A stretch of DNA of 64,000 nt from Bifidobacterium imperatoris (lineage in GTDB: Bacteria; Actinomycetota; Actinomycetes; Actinomycetales; Bifidobacteriaceae). The position numbers and the translations under genes were made by a program. The notes under the pieces were generated by a model. The model was not told the DNA's origin. It did not search any database and worked only from the letters and a program-made list of their open reading frames with translations. The stretch lies in the NCBI RefSeq assembly GCF_002860405.1, contig NZ_NMWV01000006.1:45187-109186 (forward strand), written 5' to 3'. Positions 20,303 through 29,287 of the stretch are shown one piece after another; position 1 is the first letter of the stretch; the number at the start of each line of letters is the position of its first letter.

Positions 20303-20436
20303 GGTTCTTCAGTGTAGGGGCGAGTGCAGTTGAACGCCCCGCTATTCACAGGACCGGCACAGCACGTTTTGCTTCCGGAAATATGCGGGATTACAGATTG
20401 GCCGCGCGGCTATATTTCATTCATGATACCATAGAG

Positions 20437-20454
20437 TTGTCTGATGTCTGATAA
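20437..20454 (+). promoter_or_regulatory. Putative sialic-acid regulator operator, site 1
   Basis: TTGTCTGATGTCTGATAA contains the direct repeat GTCTGAT-GTCTGAT. The same motif occurs before the transporter operon (28518-28565) and before the catabolic genes (31282-31302). It lies in the 428-bp region between the divergent metallophosphoesterase and regulator genes, suggesting autoregulation. Confidence 0.65.
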
Positions 20455-20613
20455 CTTAATGTTTGCCATCTCAACGACGAGTATGCAGAGCACCCCAGCA
20501 CACCAACCATTGCATGCAAGTAGTCGGCAAACCGTAAACCAGCGACAGACACCCCCGAAATACAAGTTGCACCCTCTATCGGGCCAACCCGTATCGCAAT
20601 AGGCGCAAAACCT

Positions 20614-20666
20614 AGTTTCCCTTTGCGTTTCGCACTATTGTGGTGGGCAATACCACCGGGGAAACT
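20614..20666 (+). promoter_or_regulatory. Stem-loop in the leader of the FadR-type regulator gene
   Basis: AGTTTCCC (20614-20621) pairs with GGGAAACT (20659-20666), enclosing a smaller GGTGG/CCACC hairpin. It ends 64 nt before the start codon. No known riboswitch is recognised. The rest of 20303-20730 shows only the operator motif and a small hairpin near 20316-20340. Confidence 0.35.
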
Positions 20667-20730
20667 GCTTTTCTCAACCGCGACAACAACGTCACGGCCC
20701 CGCAAGGACGAACACGACAAGGAGCGTATC

Positions 20731-21594
20731 ATGAGCAACCCATCCGGTCCGGCCGCACTTGAGACGCCGAACCAGACCGGGGAGTCGGCCCAGCCGCAGA
20801 ATGGCGAGGCCCCGGAGGAATATACCTATACCCAGCAAGAGCTGGCGTTGTTGGCTCGACTATCACTACAGGGCGGCACATCCGCTATCTCTCAGCGCAG
20901 CCGTTGCGATGAGACGATGGACGCCATCAAATCCTATATTCTGCACGAGCACCTGCAGCCTGGTGACGTGCTTCCCACCGAAGCGCAACTGTGCGATACC
21001 ATTGGCGCTTCTCGCTCTTCAGTGCGCGAGGCCGTACGCAAGCTTGAAGCTCTGAACATCGTCAAAGTGGAACACGGCAAAGGTACCTTTGTCGGGTCAC
21101 TGTCTTTGGACCCGATGGTGGAAACACTGGCCTTCCGTTCCATGGTGTCCGTAGGCAAGAATTTCGCTGATCTGCAGGATGTGGTGCAATTGAGGCGATT
21201 CCTCGACCTTGGCTGCGCCGACGAAGTGGTGGCGTCGCTGGCGAACACCGAACAACCGCATCTTATGGAACTCGCCGACTCCATGACCGCAACGGCCAAA
21301 GGTGGCAAAACGTTCCTAGCGCTCGACATTGACTTCCATATGGGCATTCTCGACTCATTGGACAACACCATTGTCAAGCAGATGGTCCGTTCATTGTGGC
21401 TGGTTCATATGGCGGTACTCCCCCAGCTCGGACTGCCAGTATCCAGCGAACTTGACCGCACCGCATCAGCCCACCGTCGCATGCTCGACGCAGCGCTGGC
21501 CGGCGATGTTGAGGCATACCGCCGCGCTGTCATCGATCATTACGAGCCAATCGAATCCATTCTGAAGCAGCGAATCCTCGACGGCAACGAGTAA
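20731..21594 (+). CDS. FadR-subfamily GntR regulator, probable sialic-acid (NanR-like) repressor
   Basis: The 287-residue protein has a Pro/Gln/Glu-rich N-terminal extension (~1-50), then a GntR winged helix-turn-helix at about 60-118 (LPTEAQLCDTIGASRSSVREAVRKLEAL is split by the recognition helix SRSSVREA). A C-terminal all-helical FCD ligand domain (~125-285) carries metal-type His/Asp residues. Its position next to the convergent sialic-acid operon and the shared GTCTGATGTCTGAT motif in its own upstream region support a NanR-like role; the effector (Neu5Ac or ManNAc-6-P) is an inference. ATG 20731 has AAGGAG 7 nt upstream; the frame is open earlier but without a start of that quality. Confidence 0.85.
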   Translation: MSNPSGPAALETPNQTGESAQPQNGEAPEEYTYTQQELALLARLSLQGGTSAISQRSRCDETMDAIKSYILHEHLQPGDVLPTEAQLCDTIGASRSSVREAVRKLEALNIVKVEHGKGTFVGSLSLDPMVETLAFRSMVSVGKNFADLQDVVQLRRFLDLGCADEVVASLANTEQPHLMELADSMTATAKGGKTFLALDIDFHMGILDSLDNTIVKQMVRSLWLVHMAVLPQLGLPVSSELDRTASAHRRMLDAALAGDVEAYRRAVIDHYEPIESILKQRILDGNE

Positions 21595-21624
21595 TCGGCT
21601 CTTCGCCAATCCTCACTTCAATAC

Positions 21625-21681
21625 AACGAATGCGGGGCGAATCACCGGAATTTTTTCCGAGTGATTCGCCCCGCATTCGTT
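21625..21681. terminator. Long perfect terminator hairpin between regulator and nanA
   Basis: A 21-bp perfect stem (21625-21645 with 21661-21681) has an inner CGGAA/TTCCG hairpin around TTTT. It begins 31 nt after the regulator stop and faces the convergent sialic-acid operon. Confidence 0.85.
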
Positions 21682-21736
21682 AAGGAGGAGGAAAAAGAAG
21701 AGACGAGATGAAGTTAGAAATAGATTCGCGAGAGGT

Positions 21737-21773
21737 TGTGATTTGGGTCCGATTACATCAGACCCAAATCACA
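21737..21773 (-). terminator. Stem-loop downstream of nanA
   Basis: Perfect 13-bp arms TGTGATTTGGGTC (21737-21749) and GACCCAAATCACA (21761-21773) lie 11 nt after the nanA stop. The right side also carries three ATCAGACC copies (21757-21789), related to the operator half-site ATCAGAC. Confidence 0.6.
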
Positions 21774-21783
21774 TCAGACCAAA

Positions 21784-22743
21784 TCAGACCGCAGTGGAAG
21801 CGCTGACTTCCTCGGCAGTGCGCACCGGTTCCAGACCGCATTCGCGCAGCACCGAGGCCACAGCCTCCACGTTCGCGCCGGTCAGCGCGCGTACCGGGTT
21901 GGGCATCTGATTAGTTTCAAACACGCCAAGCAGTGCCATAGCGGTCTTGAACGCACCCACGCCGGCTCCGAATCCGGAGACGCCGGAGGTCACGTTCACA
22001 ATGTTCATCAGAGCGGCGAGCTTGTCTTGCTCGGTGCGCACGGTGGCCCAATCGCCGGATTCGTAGGCCTGCCACATGCGCACATAGCCCGTGCATTCCA
22101 CGTTGCCCAGGCCAGGCACGCTGCCGTCTGCACCGGCCATGTAAGCGCCGTCCACCACGACTTCTTGGCCGGTGAGCAGCACCAGCGGATGGCCGGCCTT
22201 GCGATTGGCGTCGCACAGGAAGCGGAAGGACACGTCGTCGTTGGAGGAATCCTTCACACCGGTGAGCACACCGTCAAGGCCGAGACGAATCAGCAGATCG
22301 CCGGGCAGCTTCACGTGCACGCAGACCGGAATATCGTAGGCGAACAGTGGCAGATCCACAGCTTCGTGAATCAGTCGGAAATGGTTCTCGATTTCCGGTA
22401 GACCACCAAGCGCATAGAACGGTGCGGTAGCAACAATGGCATCGGCGCCGAGTTCGGCAGCTACCTTGGCATGCTCAATAACGCGCTCGGTTTCCGTATC
22501 GATGCAGCCAATCAGTACTGGCACACGGCCGGCGGTGAATTCGATGGCAGCTTCGATGATCTCACGACGGCGAGCGTCGGTGCTGAAGGCCACTTCGCCG
22601 GAAGAACCGAGGAAGAACAGGCCGTTCACACCAGCGTCAACAAGCCTATCAATGGAGCGTTTGAAGCTGACGCGGTCGAGCTGGCGGTCTGCGGTCAATG
22701 GGGTCACGACCGGTGGAATCACGCCGCGGAAAGTGGTGTTCAT
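21784..22743 (-). CDS. nanA: N-acetylneuraminate lyase / dihydrodipicolinate synthase family aldolase
   Basis: Class I aldolase of the DapA/NanA superfamily; by context it cleaves N-acetylneuraminate to ManNAc and pyruvate. The 319 residues include GSSGE (46-50), Tyr136 in FAYDIP and the Schiff-base Lys164 in GVKDSSND. DapA, the paralogous lysine enzyme, has the same fold, but linkage to nanE, a ROK kinase and a peptide-type sugar-acid transporter argues for sialic acid. It is last in the transporter operon, 45 nt after the ATPase gene. Tandem NanR-like half-sites lie after its stop. Confidence 0.85.
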   Translation of the reverse strand: MNTTFRGVIPPVVTPLTADRQLDRVSFKRSIDRLVDAGVNGLFFLGSSGEVAFSTDARRREIIEAAIEFTAGRVPVLIGCIDTETERVIEHAKVAAELGADAIVATAPFYALGGLPEIENHFRLIHEAVDLPLFAYDIPVCVHVKLPGDLLIRLGLDGVLTGVKDSSNDDVSFRFLCDANRKAGHPLVLLTGQEVVVDGAYMAGADGSVPGLGNVECTGYVRMWQAYESGDWATVRTEQDKLAALMNIVNVTSGVSGFGAGVGAFKTAMALLGVFETNQMPNPVRALTGANVEAVASVLRECGLEPVRTAEEVSASTAV

Positions 22744-22788
22744 AGTGATGTTTCCTTATTGTTGAAAGTTCTGGTAGTGGACTATCGA

Positions 22789-23622
22789 TCAGATGCACTC
22801 TTCTGGCGTTGGATGCAACAGCGACGGCGCTGCGCCCAGCAACAGTTTCGTGTAATCATCCTGCGGATTATTCAGCACATCCTTGGCTTCGCCATGCTCG
22901 ACGATGGTGCCGTGATTCATTACGACAATTTCGTCGGAAACATAGCGGACCGTTTGGATGTCGTGGCTGATGAACACCATCGACAAGCCAAGTGACTTCT
23001 TCAGATCAGACAGCAGGTTGAGAATCTGTGCACGCACAGACACATCCAGTGCGGAAGTCGGCTCGTCAGCAATAATCGCATCAGGATTGAGCGATAGTGC
23101 ACGGGCGATAGCCACACGCTGACGCTGGCCGCCGGACAGCTGACCAGGCAACGCGTTCAGCGCAGACTTCGGCAGACCGACCATGTCGATGAGCTCATAT
23201 GCGCGCTTGCGACGCTCTGCCGCATTGCCGAGCTTATGCACGACGAGCGGATCCATGAGCTGGTCCTGCACGCTCATGCGAGCGTTCAATGCAGTGGCCG
23301 GATCCTGGAACACCACGGAGACCACGCGGCCGATATCCATGCGTTCCTTGGCAGTGCGCTTGGTCACATCCTGCCCCTTGAAGAACACGTGACCACCGGT
23401 AACGGTTTGCAAGCCGCACATCACGTTGGCCGTGGTGGACTTGCCGCAGCCGGACTCGCCCACAATGCCGATCGTGCGCCCGGGCATGAGCTTCAGGTTC
23501 ACCTTGTTAACCGCCGTCACTTTCTTCGGGTGGAAGAGTGTTCCGGCGCGTGTGGTGAACACAACTTCGGCGTCCCGCAATTCGATGATTGGGGTTTCGT
23601 TGTTGTTGGTTGTGTTGTTCAT
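22789..23622 (-). CDS. Dipeptide/oligopeptide-type ABC transporter ATPase (DppF-like)
   Basis: ATP-hydrolysing subunit (277 residues) with Walker A GESGCGKST near 54-62, signature LSGGQRQRV and Walker B AIIADEPTSALD. A C-terminal OppF-type extension is short and lacks the usual Fe-S cysteines. It overlaps the preceding fused permease-ATPase gene by 4 bp (ATGA), so the two ATPase domains are made in step. In this operon it would power sialic acid import; related transporters are known for sialic acid in bifidobacteria. Confidence 0.92.
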   Translation of the reverse strand: MNNTTNNNETPIIELRDAEVVFTTRAGTLFHPKKVTAVNKVNLKLMPGRTIGIVGESGCGKSTTANVMCGLQTVTGGHVFFKGQDVTKRTAKERMDIGRVVSVVFQDPATALNARMSVQDQLMDPLVVHKLGNAAERRKRAYELIDMVGLPKSALNALPGQLSGGQRQRVAIARALSLNPDAIIADEPTSALDVSVRAQILNLLSDLKKSLGLSMVFISHDIQTVRYVSDEIVVMNHGTIVEHGEAKDVLNNPQDDYTKLLLGAAPSLLHPTPEECI

Positions 23623-25700
23623 CGCTGTGCTCCCTTCAGGGCTTCCGCAGCCTCCTGAGCGGCCACTTCTGGCGTGGGCGCGAACCAGTCATAGGTGAAG
23701 GCTGGTGCCGGTGCTGGATCCGGATCATCAGGTAGGCAGGCCACCATGTGCTGAGTGCCAGGCACGCGCTTCATCACCGGGTGGATGTCGAGTCCGCGGT
23801 CCGGGTGCGAGGAGCGCGGTGCGAAGCGATCGCCCTTCGGGAAGTCGGCCGGCGAAGGCACGGTGCCGGGAACCTGGTGGAGGCGACCCTGTCCGGCCTC
23901 GATGGAGGTGACGGAACCGAGCAGGCCGCGAGTGTACTCGTGGCGAGGATCGGTAAGGATCTCCTTGGTGGAGGCCTGCTCAACAACCTGGCCGGCGTAC
24001 ATAACGGTCACCGAGTGGGCGACCTTGGCCACCAGTGCCAGATCGTGGCTGACGAAGATCATCGCGAAGCCGAGCTTCTCACGCAGCTCGTTGAGCAGAT
24101 CGATAACCTGCTTCTGCACGGTCACGTCAAGTGCGGTGGTTGGCTCGTCGGCGATGATGAGCTTCGGGTCGCGGGTCAGGGCCATAGCGATGAGCACGCG
24201 CTGGCGCTGGCCACCGGAAAGCTCGTGCGGATAGGATTCCAGCGTGCGCTTCGGGTCGAGACCCACCAGTTCGAGCAGTTCCTCGGCAGTGCGAGTGCCG
24301 CCGCGCTTGGTCAGCTGCTTCATCTGTGCCTTGATGAGCATAGATGGGTTGAGGCTGGAGAGTGCGTCCTGGTACACCATGGCGATTTCGTGGCCACGCA
24401 GAGCATTGTGCTCCTTGGGGCTCATACCAACAAGGTTCTTGCCGTCAAACAGGATTTCACCGCTGATTTCTGCCCTCGGGTCGAGCAAGCCCATGATGGC
24501 GAGCGAGGTGATGGACTTGCCGCAGCCGGACTCGCCCACCAGGCCCATGGTCTGGCCAGCGCGCACCGCGAAGGACAGGTGATCGACCACGTTCACGTCG
24601 CCGTGGCGCGGGAACTTGATGCACAGATCGCGCACTTCGATAACCGGCTTGGCGGTGGACAGCGGAATGAAGCGATCCTTGCGCTTGAGCTCTGCTTCAC
24701 GCAGCTGTTCCAGACGCTTGTCGAGGCTTTCCTTCTGAGCAGCATATGCTGCCACCGGATCCACCAGCAGGCGATCCTCCTTGCGGCTCAGTTCCTTGCC
24801 TTCCTCAGTCTGCTTGATTGGGGCGGTAGGAGCGGCCACCATGGCGTCGGTGATGCCTTCGGACAGGATGTTCAGGCACAGCACGGTAATCATGATTGCC
24901 AAGCCGGGGAACATGGCCTGCCACCAGTAGCCGTAGAGCACGCCTGCCTTTGCGGAAGACAGAATGTTACCCCAGGTCGGAGTCGGCTCCGGAATGCCTG
25001 CGTTGATGAACGACAGGGAGGCCTCGAAGACGATGGCGTCAGCCACGGACAGCGTGGTGAACACCATCACCGGGGCGGCGATATTGCGCGTGACGTGCTT
25101 GAAGAGAATCCATGGAGCTCGAGCACCGGAAACGATGACCGCACGCACATAGTCCTTGCCATATTCGCTGATGATGTTCGCTCGCACAATACGAGCCACC
25201 TGAGGCACGTACAGCACACCGATGGAGATGATGATGCCGATCATCGACTGGCCGAGGATGGAGACGAACACTGCAGCGAGTGCAATGGTCGGCACAGACA
25301 TCACGACATCAATCAGTCGCATGATGATTTCGGATACCCAAGTGCGCGACACTGCTGCAATGGCACCGATGATGGAACCGACCACCAAAGCGAATGCGAT
25401 GGAGCTCAGGCCGATAACCAGCGAGTACCGTGCACCATAAATAACGCGGGAGAACACATCACGGCCCAGGTTATCAGTGCCGAACCAGTGGTCGCCGGTT
25501 GGGGCCTGATAGCTCATGGTGATCTCAGTCGGGTTATGCGGGGTTACGACGGACGCGAAGATGGCGGCCAACGCGAGCAGCGCGATAACGATAACGGAGA
25601 TGCGTGTGCCGATGCTCATGCTCGACCAACGCTTGACTTTGACTTTGGTATTGGGTTTGCTGAATTCGCGGGTTGCGTTGTTGCTTCCGAACATCGTCAC
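23619..25700 (-). CDS. ABC transporter fusion: DppC-like permease joined to DppD-like ATPase
   Basis: One 693-residue polypeptide combines a permease and an ATPase. Residues ~30-295 form a DppC-type permease (first helix ISVIVIALLALAAIFASVV, PTIALAAVFVSILGQS, and the EAA-loop region VIVSGARAPWILFKHV). A charged linker (~300-350) connects to an ATPase with Walker A GESGCGKS near 387, LSGGQRQRV near 490, LIIADEPTTALD, and an OppD-type C-terminal tail rich in Pro. Usually these are two genes. It overlaps both neighbours by 4 bp. No frameshift is seen across the junction, so the fusion seems genuine. Confidence 0.92.
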   Translation of the reverse strand: MTMFGSNNATREFSKPNTKVKVKRWSSMSIGTRISVIVIALLALAAIFASVVTPHNPTEITMSYQAPTGDHWFGTDNLGRDVFSRVIYGARYSLVIGLSSIAFALVVGSIIGAIAAVSRTWVSEIIMRLIDVVMSVPTIALAAVFVSILGQSMIGIIISIGVLYVPQVARIVRANIISEYGKDYVRAVIVSGARAPWILFKHVTRNIAAPVMVFTTLSVADAIVFEASLSFINAGIPEPTPTWGNILSSAKAGVLYGYWWQAMFPGLAIMITVLCLNILSEGITDAMVAAPTAPIKQTEEGKELSRKEDRLLVDPVAAYAAQKESLDKRLEQLREAELKRKDRFIPLSTAKPVIEVRDLCIKFPRHGDVNVVDHLSFAVRAGQTMGLVGESGCGKSITSLAIMGLLDPRAEISGEILFDGKNLVGMSPKEHNALRGHEIAMVYQDALSSLNPSMLIKAQMKQLTKRGGTRTAEELLELVGLDPKRTLESYPHELSGGQRQRVLIAMALTRDPKLIIADEPTTALDVTVQKQVIDLLNELREKLGFAMIFVSHDLALVAKVAHSVTVMYAGQVVEQASTKEILTDPRHEYTRGLLGSVTSIEAGQGRLHQVPGTVPSPADFPKGDRFAPRSSHPDRGLDIHPVMKRVPGTQHMVACLPDDPDPAPAPAFTYDWFAPTPEVAAQEAAEALKGAQR

Positions 25701-26653
25701 ACCGTCCTGATTCGAGGATTGATGAGGACATAGAGCAGATCGACGATCACATTGACCACCATGAAGGCCAGTGCCACGACCAATGCCACACCTTGCACGA
25801 GGGTCGGCTGGTTGTTGTTAATACCGTCGAACATTGCGGTACCCATGCCGGGCAGCGCGAAGATGACCTCGATGACGATAGCGCCACCCATGAGGTAACC
25901 GATCTTCATACCGAGCATGGTGACCGGGGTGATAAGAGCGTTGCGGAAGACGTTACGGGCCACGACCACACCCTTGGGCACACCGGCACCAATGGCGGTG
26001 CGCACATAGTCCTTATCCAGCTCCTCAACCATGGAGGTACGGATAATACGGGTGAGGGAGCCGGCCACCGGCAGGCCGAGCGCGAAGCTAGGCATAGCCA
26101 TACGGGCCATATACCCGGCCGGATCCTGGGTGAAGGCGGGCAAATCGCCAGCGCCAGGCAGCCAAGCCATCTTGATCTGCAGTACGTAGATAAGCAATAC
26201 GCCGAGCCAGAAGGACGGGGTGGCAATGGCGATGATGGAAACAACGCGAATGGCTTGGTCAACCCAAGTGTCACGGTAAAGGGCTGCCAGCACGCCGAAG
26301 ATAACAGCGAAAACGATGGCGATAAGCAAGCCGATGAAGGTCAGCTGGAGAGTGATGGGGAATGCGGTGGCGATACGGCCGCTCACCGGATCCTTGTTGA
26401 CGCCGTAGACGCCAAGGTCGCCGCGCAGCAGGCCGCCGAGGTAGGAGAAGAACTGTTCCCACCAGGGGCGATCGTAGCCCATCTCATGGCGGTACTGGGC
26501 GAGCGCCTGCGGGGTGGCGTTTTCACCGAGGGCCGCGACGGCGGGGTCGTACTGAGAGAAAGACATCAGGAAGTAGACCAGCAAGGTCACTCCGAATGCC
26601 ATGAACGGCAAGGCGATCAGTCGTCTGCCAAGAAGGCGTAGCAGGTTATTCAA
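25697..26653 (-). CDS. DppB-like ABC transporter permease
   Basis: The 318-residue integral membrane protein is typical of DppB/OppB: an N-terminal helix (LIALPFMAFGVTLLVYFLMSF), a large extracytoplasmic loop with the DRPWWEQFFSYLGGLLRGDLG motif, and an EAA loop (RTAIGAGVPKGVVVARNVFRNAL). It pairs with the permease half of the fused downstream gene to form the channel. ATG 26653; 4-bp overlap with the fusion gene. A strong hairpin separates it from the upstream binding-protein gene, so it is likely expressed at lower level. Confidence 0.92.
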   Translation of the reverse strand: MNNLLRLLGRRLIALPFMAFGVTLLVYFLMSFSQYDPAVAALGENATPQALAQYRHEMGYDRPWWEQFFSYLGGLLRGDLGVYGVNKDPVSGRIATAFPITLQLTFIGLLIAIVFAVIFGVLAALYRDTWVDQAIRVVSIIAIATPSFWLGVLLIYVLQIKMAWLPGAGDLPAFTQDPAGYMARMAMPSFALGLPVAGSLTRIIRTSMVEELDKDYVRTAIGAGVPKGVVVARNVFRNALITPVTMLGMKIGYLMGGAIVIEVIFALPGMGTAMFDGINNNQPTLVQGVALVVALAFMVVNVIVDLLYVLINPRIRTV

Positions 26654-26687
26654 TGGGACTCCCTTGTCAGGTGGTGCAAGAATGGCA

Positions 26688-26740
26688 AGGCCCTCCCGCC
26701 GCGCGGACGTTCAGATGTCCCGCTGCGGACGGGAGGGCCT
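26688..26740 (-). terminator. Intra-operon attenuating hairpin between binding-protein and permease genes
   Basis: AGGCCCTCCCG (26688-26698) pairs with CGGGAGGGCCT (26730-26740), with nested partial pairing in the loop. It sits 40 nt after the binding-protein stop and 35 nt before the permease start, a usual place for a partial terminator or mRNA stabiliser giving excess binding protein. Confidence 0.75.
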
Positions 26741-26779
26741 GTGATAGTTGTGGATTGTGGACGATTGCTCGGCGGCTAC

Positions 26780-28348
26780 TTACTCGTTGAGCTTGGCGTT
26801 CACGAGGTTGATGCCGGTCGAACCGATGGCGTCGACGCTCTTGAACACGCCCTTCTTGAAGGCAGTGGTCGTCTGGCGGTGGAACAGCGGGTAGAGCGGA
26901 ACTTCCTCGCTGAGCAGGTCGAAGCACTGGTTCCAGTAGTCCTGGCGCTCATCGTCGGTGGAGGCTGCCAGAGCCTGATCCATCAGCTCGTGGAGCTGGG
27001 TGTAGCCTTCGGAACCGTTCCAGAAGGTACGGGTCTTGGTCCAAGCGTTGTCGCCGTACCACCAGTTCATCAGCAGGTCAGGGTCGTTGCCGAACACGGA
27101 CGGATCGCCAGGAGCGAGGACCATGGAGAAGTCGGCATCTGCCTTGTCGGTGATGTTCGGGTAGAGAGCGGAGGATGCCATGGACTGGATGTCCACGTTC
27201 ATACCAATCTCGGCCAGATCGTTCTTGATCTGCGGAGCCAGCTGAGTGATCCAGGAGTGGTCGGTGGTGTAGAGAGTGAAGTTCAGCTCACCGGTGACGC
27301 CGGCTTCCTTGAGCAGGGACTTGGCCTTCTCCACGTTCTTGGTGTAGACGTTGCTGGCCTTGTGGTAGTTCGAGAAGTTCTCCGGCAGGAAGCTGGTGGC
27401 TGCAGTGGCCTGGCCAGACATCTGGTTGTCGATGAGCTTCTGGGTGTCGATGGCGTAGAAGACTGCCTGGCGAACTTCCTTCTTGTCGAACGGAGCCTTC
27501 TTGGTGTTGAACATGAGGAACGGCAGGTTGAAGCCCTGGACGGTTTCAAGCTCGGAGCCGGAAGCTTCAAGGGTCTTGAAGGCGTTGGCGGGCACCATTT
27601 CCATCACATCGACCTTGCCGGCCTGCATTGCGGTGACGCGGGCGGTGTCATCGACGGACACGTTCCACACCATGTGTGCTGCCTGAGCAGGGTAGTCGCC
27701 GTTGTACTGGTCGTTCTTGTCGAACTTGACCTGCTGATCGGTGATCTCGGTGTACTTCCACGGGCCGGAACCGATCGGCTGTGCCTTGAGGTCCTCATCG
27801 CTCATCGAGGAAGGAACGATTTGGATGAGTGCCAGGCGCTGCTTGAACATCGGGAATGCACGAGTGAGCTTGAAGGTCACTTCAGTGTCCGACTTGGCTT
27901 CCACGGAATCGATGAAATCGAGCATGGAAATGTAGAGGCTGCCTTCGGCGGTGGTGCGCTTGTAGGAGGAAACCACATCGTCGGCGGTGACTGCGGTGCC
28001 ATCGGAGAACTTGGCTCCGTCACGCAGGGTGACCACGTATTCGGTGTCGGATACCTGCTCCGGCTCACCGGCTGCAAGTGCGTTGAATACGGAATAATCC
28101 GTGTAGTTGAGTGCATACAGCGGTTCGGTCACGTGCCAGTTGCCGGCCATGGCGAGTGCGCTGGATGTGGTGGATGGCGAGAAATCGCGGGTTGCGTATG
28201 CGACTTGCGCCGTAATGGTGTCAGCAACTGATGTGCCTGTGTTCGACGCGCCTTGGGTGCTACCGCCACCGCCGCATCCGGCGAGCAGCATGAGGCCCGC
28301 AACGGTTGCCGCCATGGCAGCCTTGAACTTTCCATTTCTCCTGATCAT
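26780..28348 (-). CDS. Extracellular solute-binding lipoprotein, family 5 (sialic-acid transporter candidate)
   Basis: The 522-residue lipoprotein has a signal peptide ending in lipobox LLAGC (Cys25), a Gly/Ser linker and a full SBP_bac_5 (DppA/OppA-like) domain (AVTADDVVSSYKRT, then WKYTEITD, VDVMEMVPA and a C-terminal LYPLFHRQTT). It captures substrate at the outer membrane face for the downstream permeases. Family 5 proteins bind peptides, nickel or sugars; the neighbours point to sialic acid. ATG 28348; the upstream region contains an inverted pair of putative NanR operators about 170-217 nt before it. Expected to be the first gene of a five-gene transporter-nanA operon. Confidence 0.9.
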   Translation of the reverse strand: MIRRNGKFKAAMAATVAGLMLLAGCGGGGSTQGASNTGTSVADTITAQVAYATRDFSPSTTSSALAMAGNWHVTEPLYALNYTDYSVFNALAAGEPEQVSDTEYVVTLRDGAKFSDGTAVTADDVVSSYKRTTAEGSLYISMLDFIDSVEAKSDTEVTFKLTRAFPMFKQRLALIQIVPSSMSDEDLKAQPIGSGPWKYTEITDQQVKFDKNDQYNGDYPAQAAHMVWNVSVDDTARVTAMQAGKVDVMEMVPANAFKTLEASGSELETVQGFNLPFLMFNTKKAPFDKKEVRQAVFYAIDTQKLIDNQMSGQATAATSFLPENFSNYHKASNVYTKNVEKAKSLLKEAGVTGELNFTLYTTDHSWITQLAPQIKNDLAEIGMNVDIQSMASSALYPNITDKADADFSMVLAPGDPSVFGNDPDLLMNWWYGDNAWTKTRTFWNGSEGYTQLHELMDQALAASTDDERQDYWNQCFDLLSEEVPLYPLFHRQTTTAFKKGVFKSVDAIGSTGINLVNAKLNE

Positions 28349-28517
28349 GTGTTCTCCTCGTCGTTGAGTGAATATCGGACCATCGTTCGAACCGAGACGG
28401 TTCCTTTCCTTATGTCATGTGATTTGTGATTGTGGGTTGCTCACCATTCCGATCTCTCGGGTGGAGGTCCAGTCGAGAACCCTTGACGTCGTCGTCGAAC
28501 TTTCTTAATGATAAGAC

Positions 28518-28565
28518 GTCTGATGTCTGATTTCAAACTCGGAGTGTTGAAATCAGACATCAGAC
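28518..28565. promoter_or_regulatory. Inverted pair of putative NanR operators (sites 2a/2b)
   Basis: GTCTGATGTCTGATTTCAA (28518-28536) is repeated as its exact reverse complement at 28547-28565, spaced by 10 nt. Each arm holds the GTCTGAT direct repeat also found at sites 1 and 3. It lies between the nanE stop and the binding-protein start. As RNA it would form a 19-bp hairpin 3' of nanE but lacks a U-tract, so an operator role is favoured over a simple terminator. Confidence 0.7.
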
Positions 28566-28591
28566 AATTTGCTGGCTCATCGCATAGATAA

Positions 28592-29260
28592 TCAGAGCTG
28601 TGCCACAAACCAGCGAGTAATACTTGTGGGATGAGTGATTGCGGTGCCTACCACGGCAGCCCATGCGCCGGCTTCCATCACTTGATGCAGTTGCGCAGGC
28701 GTATGAATACGGCCCTCGCACAGCACTGGAACCTCAGGGAATGCCGCAATCATCTGGCCGAGCAGTTCGAAATCCGGACCATCGGTTTTCGGACGGTCAC
28801 CCGTATACCCGGATAGCGTGGTGGAAATAATATCCGTGCCGGCTTCAACAGCGCGTTCAGCATCAGCAAAGCTGCCGCAGTCAGCCATCACCAGCACACC
28901 CTCATCATGCAGCGCGTGCACAGTATCCGCATACGTCAATCCATCTGGGCGCGGGCGGCCGGTCGCATCAATAGCAACAATATCCGCTCCGGCGGCAGCG
29001 CAGCACCTGGCGTGACGCAACGTCGGCGTAATGTACACGCCTTCCTCGCCGTCCTTCCAAATGCCGATAACCGGCACGCTTACCTGCCCTTTGATAGCCG
29101 CGATATCAGCCAGGCCTTGGCAGCGGATGCCCACCGCTCCGCCCTGCACAGCAGCCATAGCCATCTGCGCCATTGTTTCCGGGTGACGCAGCGGCTCATT
29201 GGGATACGCCTGGCAGCTCACCACCAGTCCGCCTTTAATACGCTCGATTGCCTGATGCAT
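28592..29260 (-). CDS. nanE: N-acetylmannosamine-6-phosphate 2-epimerase
   Basis: TIM-barrel epimerase converting ManNAc-6-P to GlcNAc-6-P, downstream of NanA and NanK in sialic acid breakdown. The 222 residues show the family landmarks GGLVVSCQAYPNEPL (8-24), GIRCQG, IGIWKDGEEGVYITP with catalytic-region Lys69, DATGRPRPDG, STTLSGYTG and CEGRIHTP. ATG 29260 is preceded by AAAGGAGCAAG. It follows the ROK kinase gene after 27 nt and is the last gene of the DUF4862-nanK-nanE unit. Confidence 0.93.
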   Translation of the reverse strand: MHQAIERIKGGLVVSCQAYPNEPLRHPETMAQMAMAAVQGGAVGIRCQGLADIAAIKGQVSVPVIGIWKDGEEGVYITPTLRHARCCAAAGADIVAIDATGRPRPDGLTYADTVHALHDEGVLVMADCGSFADAERAVEAGTDIISTTLSGYTGDRPKTDGPDFELLGQMIAAFPEVPVLCEGRIHTPAQLHQVMEAGAWAAVVGTAITHPTSITRWFVAQL

Positions 29261-29287
29261 AGTCTTGCTCCTTTGCTCTTTTTATTC

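Noticed and set aside
23748..25733. Plus-strand open frame opposite the permease-ATPase fusion gene
   Set aside because: Antisense shadow with His/Asp-rich composition.
28518..28565. Simple terminator of nanE
   Set aside because: The hairpin has no U-tract, and each arm carries the regulator motif found at two other promoters; an operator pair explains it better, though both roles are possible.
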